Assembly (NCBI RefSeq): GCF_028747645.1
Contig: NZ_CP118100.1
Location: 3,100,001 to 3,164,000, forward strand
Length of the DNA stretch: 64,000 nucleotides
Direction of reading: 5' to 3'
Source of the DNA: Microbacterium esteraromaticum
GTDB taxonomy: Bacteria; Actinomycetota; Actinomycetes; Actinomycetales; Microbacteriaceae
Positions 41,641 through 49,654 of this stretch are shown here, piece by piece. The notes below the pieces were generated by a model. The model saw only the letters and a list, made by a program, of their open reading frames with translations, was not told the origin of the DNA and did no database searches. Each line of letters begins with the position of its first letter. Position 1 is the first letter of the stretch. Both the position numbers and the translations under genes were made by a program.

Positions 41641-43623
41641 TTACTGCGTGGATGCCGCATCAGCGGCGTCGTTCTCTTCAATGATGGTGACAGCTCCCGA
41701 CGTCGCACCCGCGACGATCAGGTCGGCATAGACGTTCAGGCGTGTTGCGCGGGCCTCAAGGTCGGCGCGGGCGGCGGCGATCTCGGCGAGCGCACGCCGC
41801 AACGGCGCGACGCTGTGTGGTGCGACGCGGCGCAGCATCCACCGCTTCCACGCACCGGGGCCCGCGGTCGCGCCCGCGATGTCGGCGGCGATCACCTCGG
41901 GCACGAGGCCGCCCGGGTCCGCTGCGGTGACCCGCAGCACCCGCGCCGGCGCGACGACGACCTTCGACCCCTCGGCGTCGACCCAGGCCGCCGAGGTCGG
42001 TCCCGTGCGGAAGACAACGTCACCCGGCCGCGTGAGAGACGCGCGCGGATACTGCGTCGCGAACGCGAGCTGATCGACACGCGTGCCACCGATCGCTCCG
42101 GGGGCATCGAGATCGGATGCCGTCACCACGACCAATCCGTCGACCCCAAGCATTTCCGGGCTCAGCCGCGTGCCCTTGACGACCCTGAGATGCCCGTCAT
42201 GAACCAGATCTGCGACGGATGCCGGCGATGGCGCGCTGTGTGCGGTCGTGCTCCACGGGACCCCAGCGACATCCGCGCGAACCGCGTCGGCGGCAGTATC
42301 GAGAAGCGCAGGGATATCAGCAGGAGACGGTCCGGCGGCTCGCCGCGGGCCTGCCGCCGCGATGAGCGGCCCGGTGCGGGCCACCAGTGACGCGGTACGC
42401 GCAAAGCGCGCGAACCGGAACGCATGCGCGCGCACATCGCGGCCACTGCCCATGCTCGCCACGACATCCGAGACGAGATCCGCCCGTGTCGCCGGAGTCA
42501 GCGGCGTCGCGCTCAGGTCGGCGACAACGGCGATGCGGTCTGCAATGGGGACGTCACCCATCGGCGCGCCCAGCATCCACACCGCGAGAGCCTCTCTGGA
42601 TGCCGTCTCAACCAACCCCGGCATCAGACGGGCGATGCCACGCACACGTCCGGAACGCAAGATATCGGCACGCACGCGTTCCTCGGCCGGGCCGAGCGCA
42701 TCGCTCAGGATTCGAGCGGGACCGATGACGACGGCCGCATCGGCATCGCGCAAGCCGAGTGAAACCTCATCCACGGCGAGCAGCGCCGACATCGTGTCTT
42801 CGCCCGGATGCCGCGGCACCCGGGCGATCGTGACGGACCGCTGCGACGGCGGAGCCTCGTTGGCCTCTGAGACCCAGTGCCCTTCGACGAGCAGCCGGCG
42901 ACGCACACGGCGAGCGGTGACGGAGTTCGGGACGGTAAGGGCAACCGCATCGCCCAGTGACTCGGCGAGCGCTGACGAAAGCTCGGCATCCGCACCATCG
43001 AATGTGACGGTGGCTGGGCCGCCGCCGACCAGCGACGTCGCTGACTCCACGACGAGAGCGATCGCCTCGTGCACAAGCGGCCCCGTCGAGGCGGCCATCC
43101 GACGCGCGGATGCGTGGCGACGATGCACCAACGCCAGTGCTGCCGACGGCGAGTATGCGGCGTCGATCAGGTTCTCGGCGTATGCCAGCCACGGCGCACC
43201 ACGATCCACGTGTGCGTTGATCTCGGCGCGGCACGACAGATCGCGCGGATCGGCCGTCGCCGCAGCGTTTCGATGCTCATCACCGGCCAGCGTTTCGAGT
43301 GTGCCGAGCTGGGCGTAGAGCACGATGAGCGATTCCAGTTCGGCGACGGCTGCGTCGTCGCCGAAGGCGAATCCCAGCGGCGTCGCCTGGGCTGCAGCAT
43401 CCGCCCGCGCATCCGGGTTGTTGCCGTGTGCAGTGCGCACAAGCCAGTCGGCGACGTGCGATGCGTCGTAAAGCATCCGCCCGGCGTCTTCGGCGACCCC
43501 CTGCGGGAACGGGTCGTCACCCTCAGCGAAACGGGAACGCCACATCGACACCACCGGACGACGCACATCGGCCAGCCGGGCGACGCCGGCCAGGTCGATG
43601 AGAAGCGGTGCGGTGGTGGGCAT
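41641..43623 (-). CDS. Degenerate N6-methylase-like protein with N-terminal HTH, first island gene
   Basis: A 660-residue protein starting at ATG 43623. Residues 1-65 resemble a MerR-type helix-turn-helix (LIDLAGVARLADVRRPVVSM, WRSRFAEGDDPFP). The middle has the order and spacing of the N6-methylase fold, including the strand/helix RLMPGLVETASREALAVWML that in HsdM follows the catalytic motif. Neither DPACGSG nor NPPF/Y is present. The C-terminal part (about 480-650) resembles a target-recognition domain plus coiled coil (RRALAEIAAARADLEARATR). It is probably a DNA-binding, catalytically inactive paralogue or regulator in the type I locus. Confidence 0.6.
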   Translation of the reverse strand: MPTTAPLLIDLAGVARLADVRRPVVSMWRSRFAEGDDPFPQGVAEDAGRMLYDASHVADWLVRTAHGNNPDARADAAAQATPLGFAFGDDAAVAELESLIVLYAQLGTLETLAGDEHRNAAATADPRDLSCRAEINAHVDRGAPWLAYAENLIDAAYSPSAALALVHRRHASARRMAASTGPLVHEAIALVVESATSLVGGGPATVTFDGADAELSSALAESLGDAVALTVPNSVTARRVRRRLLVEGHWVSEANEAPPSQRSVTIARVPRHPGEDTMSALLAVDEVSLGLRDADAAVVIGPARILSDALGPAEERVRADILRSGRVRGIARLMPGLVETASREALAVWMLGAPMGDVPIADRIAVVADLSATPLTPATRADLVSDVVASMGSGRDVRAHAFRFARFARTASLVARTGPLIAAAGPRRAAGPSPADIPALLDTAADAVRADVAGVPWSTTAHSAPSPASVADLVHDGHLRVVKGTRLSPEMLGVDGLVVVTASDLDAPGAIGGTRVDQLAFATQYPRASLTRPGDVVFRTGPTSAAWVDAEGSKVVVAPARVLRVTAADPGGLVPEVIAADIAGATAGPGAWKRWMLRRVAPHSVAPLRRALAEIAAARADLEARATRLNVYADLIVAGATSGAVTIIEENDAADAASTQ

Positions 43624-43749
43624 GAGGTCAATCTAGCCCCGCCTGAGCTTCTCGCTCACTTTTGTGCGATAAGGGGTCTTATCAGGATTGTGCGCGCAGG
43701 TTTTGGCGTTGAACTCCAAGATCGTTCCAGCGGCATGTCGCCGCTGTCG

Positions 43750-43787
43750 CAGTCGGGGCGCTCCCTGGGGAGGAGCCGCCCCGACTG
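43750..43787. terminator. Strong GC hairpin at the right edge of the island
   Basis: CAGTCGGGGCG (43750-43760) pairs with CGCCCCGACTG (43777-43787) and the loop itself contains CTCC/GGAG, so the structure is long. It stands between the first island gene (minus) and the truncated DUF2130 gene (plus), where a terminator is not expected from the present gene order. It may be a relic of an earlier arrangement or a leader hairpin. Confidence 0.45.
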
Positions 43788-43818
43788 TCGGCCCCGCATC
43801 ACGCACCTGGAGGTAGTC

Positions 43819-44154
43819 ATGAGCACCATCGCACTGTCCACCGCGATCAACGAGATCACCTGCCCGCACTGCGGAACCGCGTTCACCGTCGATGCGGCCC
43901 AGTACGCCGACATCGTGCAACAGGTGCGCACCGCCGAGTTCGAAACCGAACTTCACGCCCGGCTTGCCGAGGCTGAACGCACCAGGCAGACCGAGATCGC
44001 CCTCGCCGTCGCGAACGCGACTCAGCAGTCGACCGAGGTCGCAGCCACCAAGGACATCGAGATCCAGAAGCTGAAGGCCACGGTCTTCCGCGGAGACGGC
44101 TTCTGGACATCGTCGTGCTCGTTGGCCACCACCAAGCTGCCTTGTTGGAGCTAG
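43819..44154 (+). pseudogene. Truncated DUF2130 gene (5' end only)
   Basis: From ATG 43819 (behind CTGGAGG) the first 85 or so residues match the start of DUF2130 proteins: ITCPHCGTAFTVDAAQYADI followed by VQQVRTAEFETEL and a coiled coil with AATKDIEIQKLKA. Normal family members have about 400 residues. Here the sequence then changes to an unrelated tail (TVFRGDGFWTSSCSLATTKL) and ends at TAG 44154, whose bases are shared with the stop of the convergent gene (CTAG). This marks a deletion or insertion scar at the island edge. Confidence 0.7.
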
Positions 44155-45251
44155 AAGAGCAGGCGGGCGGTTCGATGGACGCTCTTGAATTCGTCGACGC
44201 CGCGCATCGCAAGGTCAGTAAGGGCCGCGCCGGTAAGACAGATGAGCCGGCCGAACTCATTGAGCTCCGGTTCGAACCCCATGTGCGTTGCCCCTGCGAT
44301 GACTGCGATGGAGCGTAGGGTCGGCACAGCTACCGCGGGGATCTCGTCCGTCCTCGGGCCAGCTAGGAGCTCGACTCCGTCACGCAGAACCGATGTGCGT
44401 ACCGCACCCGCGTCGCCATGCACATGTCCGTGCGCACCATGTTGCACGAGAAGTCGCATATTGGACTGCCGCGCGAGTTCCTCGAGTCGCGTGAAGGTCG
44501 GCTCCAGGTACTTCCCGTCCCTCCTGCGCTTCATCAATGGCGTCGCCCAGCCGTACGGCTTAGCAAAGCCCAGCGACTCATCAACCAGCGTGTGGGCTCG
44601 GATGAGATCGGCCACAAGCGCCATCCGCTCGGCGCGCTCCTCGTCTGATGGCGCGTCCGGATGAGGTTGCCGATAAAACTCCTCCAGTCGTGTGAACTGG
44701 GTGACAATACCGTGGTCTAGGTAGCGCCTCGCGATCTGCGCGCCACCTTCAGCCACAACAACAGCTGTCACCGCAGTCTCGTGGAGCGCCCGCCAACGAG
44801 CGGCCGCCCCCGCAAGGTAGCCAGCGCGCAGAAGTTCACGAATCTCCCTTAGGGTCAGCGTCGACGAACATTGGAGGAGTAGCAGAGCTTCGCGCGTGTC
44901 TGAATGAGCGTCCTTGATCTCCGCACGGGGAAACATGAGCGCCGCGCTCTGCTCCATCGAGTTGATAACCGCGTCGACGACGGTCCAGCCGCGAGCCCAG
45001 ATATGGGAGATATCCTCCGCAAACGCCGTGTCCTTCTCTGCGCGGGCTTGACGGCTCTCCCGCGCGACACGTAGGAAGTCCTCAGCGAGCAGCGGTGCAG
45101 TCTCGATCAAGAAGGCACGCTGTCGCCTGAACTCCTCGGGCTCGTCCTCTGCCGTCCTCGCATCGTTCATATGGCCTGTGGTACCCGACGATGCGGACGC
45201 GCTCCCCATCTGAGAGTCTGCCCCTTCCCCGAGAACGTTCATCGAGCTCAC
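44151..45251 (-). CDS. DUF5677-like protein
   Basis: A mostly helical protein of about 366 residues. DUF5677-like pattern: FAEDISHIWARGWTVVDAVI, then ALLLLQCSSTLTLREIREL, GAAARWRALHETAVTAVV and HGHVHGDAGAVRTS with clustered histidines. The start is uncertain: GTG 45251 has GGAG at suitable spacing, but TTG 45281 or ATG 45170 are possible. It is convergent with, and joined to, the truncated DUF2130 gene. Such proteins occur in mobile regions and near nucleic-acid systems; function unknown. Confidence 0.55.
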   Translation of the reverse strand: MSSMNVLGEGADSQMGSASASSGTTGHMNDARTAEDEPEEFRRQRAFLIETAPLLAEDFLRVARESRQARAEKDTAFAEDISHIWARGWTVVDAVINSMEQSAALMFPRAEIKDAHSDTREALLLLQCSSTLTLREIRELLRAGYLAGAAARWRALHETAVTAVVVAEGGAQIARRYLDHGIVTQFTRLEEFYRQPHPDAPSDEERAERMALVADLIRAHTLVDESLGFAKPYGWATPLMKRRRDGKYLEPTFTRLEELARQSNMRLLVQHGAHGHVHGDAGAVRTSVLRDGVELLAGPRTDEIPAVAVPTLRSIAVIAGATHMGFEPELNEFGRLICLTGAALTDLAMRGVDEFKSVHRTARLLF

Positions 45252-45333
45252 TGCCACGCTCCGCCACCTAGATTGTCCCAATCGCCAAACAGGACAACTT
45301 ACGTGGCGCTAAGACAACCTAGTCAGTCACCTG

Positions 45334-47544
45334 TCAAGCGAAGTCCCCGCCCGGAGCCATGTCCATGAACCGCGAGTAATGACCCTGGAATGCGACGGTA
45401 AGGGTCGCGGTGGGGCCGTTGCGGTGCTTGGCGACGATCAGGTCGGCTTCGCCGGGGCGCACGTCCTTGTCGTAGGCGGCCTCACGGTGCAACAAGATGA
45501 CCATGTCGGCGTCCTGCTCGATCGAGCCCGACTCACGCAGGTCGCTGATCGCGGGCTTCTTGTCTGAGCGCTGCTCGGCACCACGGTTCAGCTGCGACAG
45601 GGCGATCACGGGCACCTGAAGCTCTTTCGCGAGCAGCTTCAGCGCACGCGAGAACTCCGACACCTCCTGCTGACGAGACTCGACGCGCTTACCGCTCGTC
45701 ATCAGCTGCAGATAGTCGATCACGACGAGACGCAGACCCGCGCGCTGCTTGAGCCGGCGACACTTGGCGCGAATCTCGACGAGCGTCATGTTGGGGCTGT
45801 CGTCGATGTACAGGGGCGCATCGTTGATGCGGCCACGCGTCGCGGCGACGGTCGTCCAGTCACGCGGGTCGAGCGTTCCCTTGCGCATGTTCTGCAGCGG
45901 GATGGCACCCTCTGCGCTGAGCAGACGCATAGCGATCTCGCTCTTGCCCATCTCGAGCGAGAAGAAGATCGACGGCTCGTTGTGGCCAATCGACGCCGCT
46001 CGCGCAAAATCCAGAGCCAGCGTCGAGTTGTGCGTCGGCACCATCGACTCGCCCGCCAGATACAGGTGGTCGGCGTTGTCGACCTCGACGCACCGCACCG
46101 GCACGCTCTCGATCGGGCGAATGGCCTTGACGTACCGGCGAGCGTCGTCAACGGCCACGAACGTGAGCAGATGTTCCATCTCATGCGAGGCACCGTCCGA
46201 ACGACTGGTTCGCTCGCATCCGTAGCCGAGGCCGACGATCAGCTCGTACACGGAGTCGGCAAGACGCGCGCTCGTCGTCGCGAACTGACGGGCATGCCCG
46301 TCGACGTCGGCCGAGTCAACCGCGCCCGCAACGCCGTCGAGTAGCTCACGGCGCTGCTCCTGCGATGCTCGCAGGTAGATCGACGGCACATGCTTGTCGT
46401 TGAGTACGCCAAGAGCCTTGAGTGCCCCGTCAGTCTCGCTGGTCATCCGTGCGCCGGCGCTGTGGCCGTCACCCAGCCACGCCCCCAGGGCGTAGGGCGG
46501 AACCGGCAGGTCGACCTCGGCGGTGCGCAGGGGCGCAGCGTTGCGGATCGAGTGGTTCGCGCGGGCATCCGATCCCACTGTCAGCGTCGCGAGCATCTGC
46601 TCGGTCGTGACGGTCGCCGTCGCTCCCGCCCCGGCGCGGCGCGAAGCGCGCGTCTCAGTGGTCCACTGGTGCTGCGCATCAGCGATGATCTTCGTTCCGT
46701 CCGAGAACTCGACCTCGAAGCACGGTCGGTCAACCATCACCTCGGTCGCCGCAACAACCCGCGTCGGGCGGCCGTCAGCGTCGAACAGCTCGTCGCCGAC
46801 CTGCACCTCACCCATCGTGGTCCAGCCCGTCGGCGTCGCGAGAGGTGTGTCGAGCGCCAGAGCCTTACCCATAGCGGGCCTCGCCGCGACGACGATCATC
46901 TGGCCGCCGTGCAGGCCGTTGGTGAGCTCGTCGAGTTCGCGGAACCCGGTGGGGATGCCCGTCATCGTGCCGTCGCGACCGTTGGCGGCCTCGATCTCTT
47001 CGACGGCCGCGTCGACGGCGACGGTCAGCGGCACGTAGTCTTCGGCAGCCTCGGCTCCGGTGACCGAGTAGATCTCGGCCTGCGCGTTGTTGACCAGGTC
47101 GGTCGCGTCGCCCTCACCCGCGTAGCCGAGCTGCACGATGCGCGTTCCGGCGTCGACCAGACGGCGCAGGATCGACCGCTCGGCGACGATACCGGCGTAG
47201 TAACCCGCGTTGGCTGCCGTCGGCACGATCGACGTCAGCGTATGCAGGTAGTCGGCGCCGCCTGCGCGACCCAGCTCACCCGTCTTGATCAGCTCGTCGG
47301 TGACGGCGACGACGTCGGTGGGCTCACCCTGCGAGTACAGCGACAGGATCGCCTCGAAGATCAGCTCATGCTTGGGGATGTAGAAGTCGGCACCCTTGAG
47401 CGTCTCGATCACATCGGCAACGGCGTCCTTCGACAGCAGCATGCCGCCCAGTGCGCTCTGCTCGGCCAGCAGGTCGTGCGGAGGGGTCCGCTCGGGTGCG
47501 CGCGAAGCGCCCAGTCGCTCATCTGAGATGTCTGCGATCGACAC
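45334..47544 (-). CDS. dnaB: Replicative DNA helicase DnaB interrupted by an intein
   Basis: Ring helicase of the replisome. The GTG start at 47544, directly behind GGAGGGGGAAC, is preferred over the 12-codon longer frame. The 736-residue precursor contains a 279-residue intein (residues 228-506) in the Walker A loop, between ARPAMGK and STLALDF. Without it the protein has 457 residues, normal for DnaB. N-terminal domain: ALGGMLLSKDAVADVIETLK; C-terminal RecA fold: FSLEMGKSEIAMRLLS, VVIDYLQLM, ALSQLNRGAEQR, GSIEQDADMVILLHREA. Splicing is needed for a functional helicase. Confidence 0.95.
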   Translation of the reverse strand: MSIADISDERLGASRAPERTPPHDLLAEQSALGGMLLSKDAVADVIETLKGADFYIPKHELIFEAILSLYSQGEPTDVVAVTDELIKTGELGRAGGADYLHTLTSIVPTAANAGYYAGIVAERSILRRLVDAGTRIVQLGYAGEGDATDLVNNAQAEIYSVTGAEAAEDYVPLTVAVDAAVEEIEAANGRDGTMTGIPTGFRELDELTNGLHGGQMIVVAARPAMGKALALDTPLATPTGWTTMGEVQVGDELFDADGRPTRVVAATEVMVDRPCFEVEFSDGTKIIADAQHQWTTETRASRRAGAGATATVTTEQMLATLTVGSDARANHSIRNAAPLRTAEVDLPVPPYALGAWLGDGHSAGARMTSETDGALKALGVLNDKHVPSIYLRASQEQRRELLDGVAGAVDSADVDGHARQFATTSARLADSVYELIVGLGYGCERTSRSDGASHEMEHLLTFVAVDDARRYVKAIRPIESVPVRCVEVDNADHLYLAGESMVPTHNSTLALDFARAASIGHNEPSIFFSLEMGKSEIAMRLLSAEGAIPLQNMRKGTLDPRDWTTVAATRGRINDAPLYIDDSPNMTLVEIRAKCRRLKQRAGLRLVVIDYLQLMTSGKRVESRQQEVSEFSRALKLLAKELQVPVIALSQLNRGAEQRSDKKPAISDLRESGSIEQDADMVILLHREAAYDKDVRPGEADLIVAKHRNGPTATLTVAFQGHYSRFMDMAPGGDFA
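46027..46863 (-). mobile_element. Class 3-like DnaB intein with LAGLIDADG-type domain
   Basis: Protein-splicing element of 279 residues. It begins with Ala1 (ALALDTPLATPTGW), not Cys or Ser. It has block B DAQHQWTTE (Trp), block F VPVRCVEVDNADHLYLAG (Cys at F:4) and block G VPTHN then S+1 (Thr at G:5). This W-C-T triad with an Ala1 start is the hallmark of class 3 inteins, which splice through the F-block cysteine. A homing-endonuclease-like core is present: one clear LAGLIDADG helix YALGAWLGDGH (124-134) and a weaker second one, LLDGVAGAVDSADVDGH. Endonuclease activity may be decayed. Confidence 0.85.
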
Positions 47545-47673
47545 CGTTCCCCCTCCTGGCAGAGGCGGTGTGAACTGCACCGCCGACCCGCTGAACCGAA
47601 TGGCTGTCCGGCCGCTATCGACAGCGAAACATGAACCACGGACACCCTGGCTTCCCCCACGGTAAGAGCAGAG

Positions 47674-47837
47674 TTATCCCCATGCAAGCGCCCCTGTGGA
47701 TAACTCTGTGGAGAGTGTGCGAACAACTCCGGAGTGTCTGTGCAGAACCCCTGTGGAAAACCCGGTGGACAGTTGTCAAGATTGACGTCGTTATCCCCCC
47801 TGAACAGGTTTTTACAGTTTCCCCACCCTGTGGATGA
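47674..47837. promoter_or_regulatory. Cluster of DnaA-box-like sequences upstream of dnaB
   Basis: One perfect box, TGTGGATAA (reverse complement of TTATCCACA, 47695-47703), and near matches: TTATCCCCA (47674), TGTGGAGAG (47707), TGTGGAAAA (47752), TTATCCCCC (47791), TGTGGATGA (47829). They lie in the 499-nt region between dnaB (minus) and the secreted-protein gene (plus) that otherwise carries no gene. The AT-rich AGGTTTTTACAGTTT sits among them. Likely a DnaA-controlled promoter region or DnaA-titrating site; oriC itself would be expected next to dnaA. Confidence 0.55.
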
Positions 47838-48043
47838 CAATCGGGTTCAAGCAAACGTTGAAGGTTGCCCGGGTTATGCACCGATGTGCACAACCTGGGG
47901 AAAGTCAAGTCGACGCGTCATCCCGGGTGTTGCGTTCTGGTCAAGTCCGCGCGGCTGTATGGACACGCATAGCAAGTCGGGGTATCTTCACACGATCGAG
48001 TTTTTCTCGCGCGCCCGCGAGAGGCTCACCCTGGGGAGGGGCC

Positions 48044-49126
48044 GTGCGACTTGCGTCAGCAGATCGCCGCAGCATCGTGAAGTGGCTGTGGGCTGCGTTC
48101 GGCGTGCTCGCGTGGGTGGTTCTCGCCTCGATCTTCGGCGCCTCACAGGCATCGGCGGAGGAACCTTCGGATGCTGCCGCCTCGGCGCCCGCAACGACGA
48201 GCGCCGACGATACCCGTGGCGCAGCGCCCGCCAACACGCCCGCCGTCAAGCCGAACAACGCCACGCCGAACAACGCCAAGCCGAACGCGCAGCCCGCGCC
48301 GAGCGCGAAGCCCGCAGCCGCGAAGCCCGCCGCCGCAACGTCGTCCAGCAAGCCGGACAACGCGACCGCCAAGCCGAGCAAGACCACCAGCACTCCGAAC
48401 AGCTCCGCCACGCCGAACACACCGCAGCACGCGGGAAAGCCCGGCGAGAACGCCTCCTCGGCAAGCCCGGCCAAGCCCGACACCGCGGCCAAGCCCAGCA
48501 CCCCGGCCACGCCCGTTGCGCCGAAGCCGACGCCTCAGCCCGACACCCCGAAGACCACGCCGGACTGGGCAGGCGTCCCCGGGGCGTCAGCACCGGCATC
48601 CGACGCATCAGCAGCCGAGAACCCAAAGCCCACCACTCCCCCTGGCCACGCGAACAAGCCCGACGCATCCACACCGCACACGTCGGGCAACACCGACCAC
48701 CCCGGCAACGGCAACGGCAAAGGCAACGCGTACGGCCATGACCGCATCGACGACGAAAACAGCGCGTCCGCGAGCGCCGAGGCGCGCACGTCCGTAGCAT
48801 CCGCCTCGCACGGCATCCGCTTCGCACCCACTGCGCACCCGCTTGCGCGTGCCACGCACACCAGCCCTGCCGAAGTCGTACCCGAATCAGCCGCAGCCGC
48901 CCACCTCGCACCGGCCCACGCCCCGCAACCGCTCGACGTGCCTGGCATCGACGCCGCTCCGGCGACATCCGGCGCCGGAGCCTCTGGTGCCACTCCGCTT
49001 CAGGTCACCGGCGATGCCGCCGCTGGCCACTCCGCGCTCACGCGCATCCTGCTCGGCGTCCGCGCGCACGCGGATGACCGCGCCCCGTCCGGGCCCGCGG
49101 GCTCGACGGACTGCTCCCCCGACTGA
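48044..49126 (+). CDS. Secreted Ala/Pro/Lys-rich low-complexity protein
   Basis: A 360-residue protein from GTG 48044 behind GGGGAGGG. Signal sequence: VRLASADRRSIVKWLWAAFG..., cleavage likely after ASQASA. The mature part is extremely low-complexity (Pro, Ala, Lys, Asn, Thr; motifs such as AKPAAAKPAAATSS and NTDHPGNGNGKGNAYGHD), with His-containing stretches. It ends STDCSPD. No sortase motif and no folded domain are visible. Its N-terminus and its end resemble those of the next secreted gene, so they may be paralogues. Likely a cell-surface or secreted filler/adhesive protein. Confidence 0.65.
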   Translation: MRLASADRRSIVKWLWAAFGVLAWVVLASIFGASQASAEEPSDAAASAPATTSADDTRGAAPANTPAVKPNNATPNNAKPNAQPAPSAKPAAAKPAAATSSSKPDNATAKPSKTTSTPNSSATPNTPQHAGKPGENASSASPAKPDTAAKPSTPATPVAPKPTPQPDTPKTTPDWAGVPGASAPASDASAAENPKPTTPPGHANKPDASTPHTSGNTDHPGNGNGKGNAYGHDRIDDENSASASAEARTSVASASHGIRFAPTAHPLARATHTSPAEVVPESAAAAHLAPAHAPQPLDVPGIDAAPATSGAGASGATPLQVTGDAAAGHSALTRILLGVRAHADDRAPSGPAGSTDCSPD

Positions 49127-49204
49127 TCTCCGGTCCGGTCGACTCACGTCGACACGCGGGCGCGCTCACCGCGCCACCGACCCGACCTGATCAGGAGCAT
49201 TCCC

Positions 49205-49258
49205 ATGCGCATCTTCGCGCCTCTCGCCCACCCGGGCATTCACGCACCCTCCGCGTAA
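49205..49258 (+). pseudogene. 17-codon remnant of a chaplin-like gene start
   Basis: ATG 49205 follows GATCAGGAG and encodes MRIFAPLAHPGIHAPSA. The chaplin-like gene at 50738 also follows GATCAGGAG and begins MRTFAKHALWGAL. Both lie about 80 nt after a gene ending in SPD. The simplest view is a duplicated unit whose first chaplin-like copy was cut down to 17 codons; a leader peptide is the alternative. Confidence 0.35.
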
Positions 49259-49440
49259 CGACTTCCGTCGACGCCCGTCCCATCCACCGCGGATGGTGAC
49301 CGCCGTCGACGATCCAGAAGTCGATGCGGCGGGGTGATTCTCCCCGGTCTCACCTCGTCGTGTCGACCTCGCAGACACCGTTCACGGACCCCCTCTCCGT
49401 ACGGTTGCTGCGCGGCGGTCGGCCCCACACCACCGCCAGG

Positions 49441-49472
49441 CGGGTGCCTCGACTCCCTTCACGAGGCACCCG
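49441..49472 (+). terminator. Hairpin in the gap downstream of the first secreted protein
   Basis: CGGGTGCCTCG (49441-49451) pairs perfectly with CGAGGCACCCG (49462-49472) across a 10-nt loop. It lies 315 nt after the stop of the preceding gene, so it likely terminates the decayed unit. Confidence 0.55.
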
Positions 49473-49542
49473 TCACCCCGACCCCGGTTCGGAGCCCCTA
49501 CTTCCGGACCGTGGGCGCGGCCGGCGCGTCACCGCCGGTCGC

Positions 49543-49598
49543 GGAGTCCACCACCGTCCCACATGTTCAATGGCGAATCTTCGACGGTGGTGGACTCC
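49543..49598. repeat. 16-bp perfect inverted repeat upstream of the second secreted gene
   Basis: GGAGTCCACCACCGTC (49543-49558) is exactly complementary to GACGGTGGTGGACTCC (49583-49598), with a 24-nt loop. It ends 57 nt before the ATG at 49655. The length and position fit a regulatory hairpin or operator rather than a simple terminator. Confidence 0.6.
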
Positions 49599-49654
49599 CC
49601 CTCAGCGATCCGGTAACGTCTCGCGCAATGAGCTGAGTCGAAGGGCGATGAGGC

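Larger units (their letters stand above)
49127..49654 (+). other. 528-nt intergenic region with hairpins and a decayed chaplin-like gene start
   Basis: It contains a GATCAGGAG ribosome site plus a 17-codon ORF (49205-49258), a CGGGTGCCTCG hairpin (49441-49472) and a 16-bp perfect inverted repeat (49543-49598) close to the next gene. No complete gene is seen on either strand. Longer open frames here lack a ribosome-binding site and composition of a real gene. Confidence 0.5.

Noticed and set aside
39851-41731. 626-residue frame on the plus strand opposite hsdM
   Set aside because: It mirrors hsdM codons and is full of Arg/His/Gln-rich shadow sequence, with no ribosome-binding site.
47674-47837. 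Chromosomal origin oriC
   Set aside because: No dnaA or dnaN lies beside it; DnaA boxes alone do not identify an origin.
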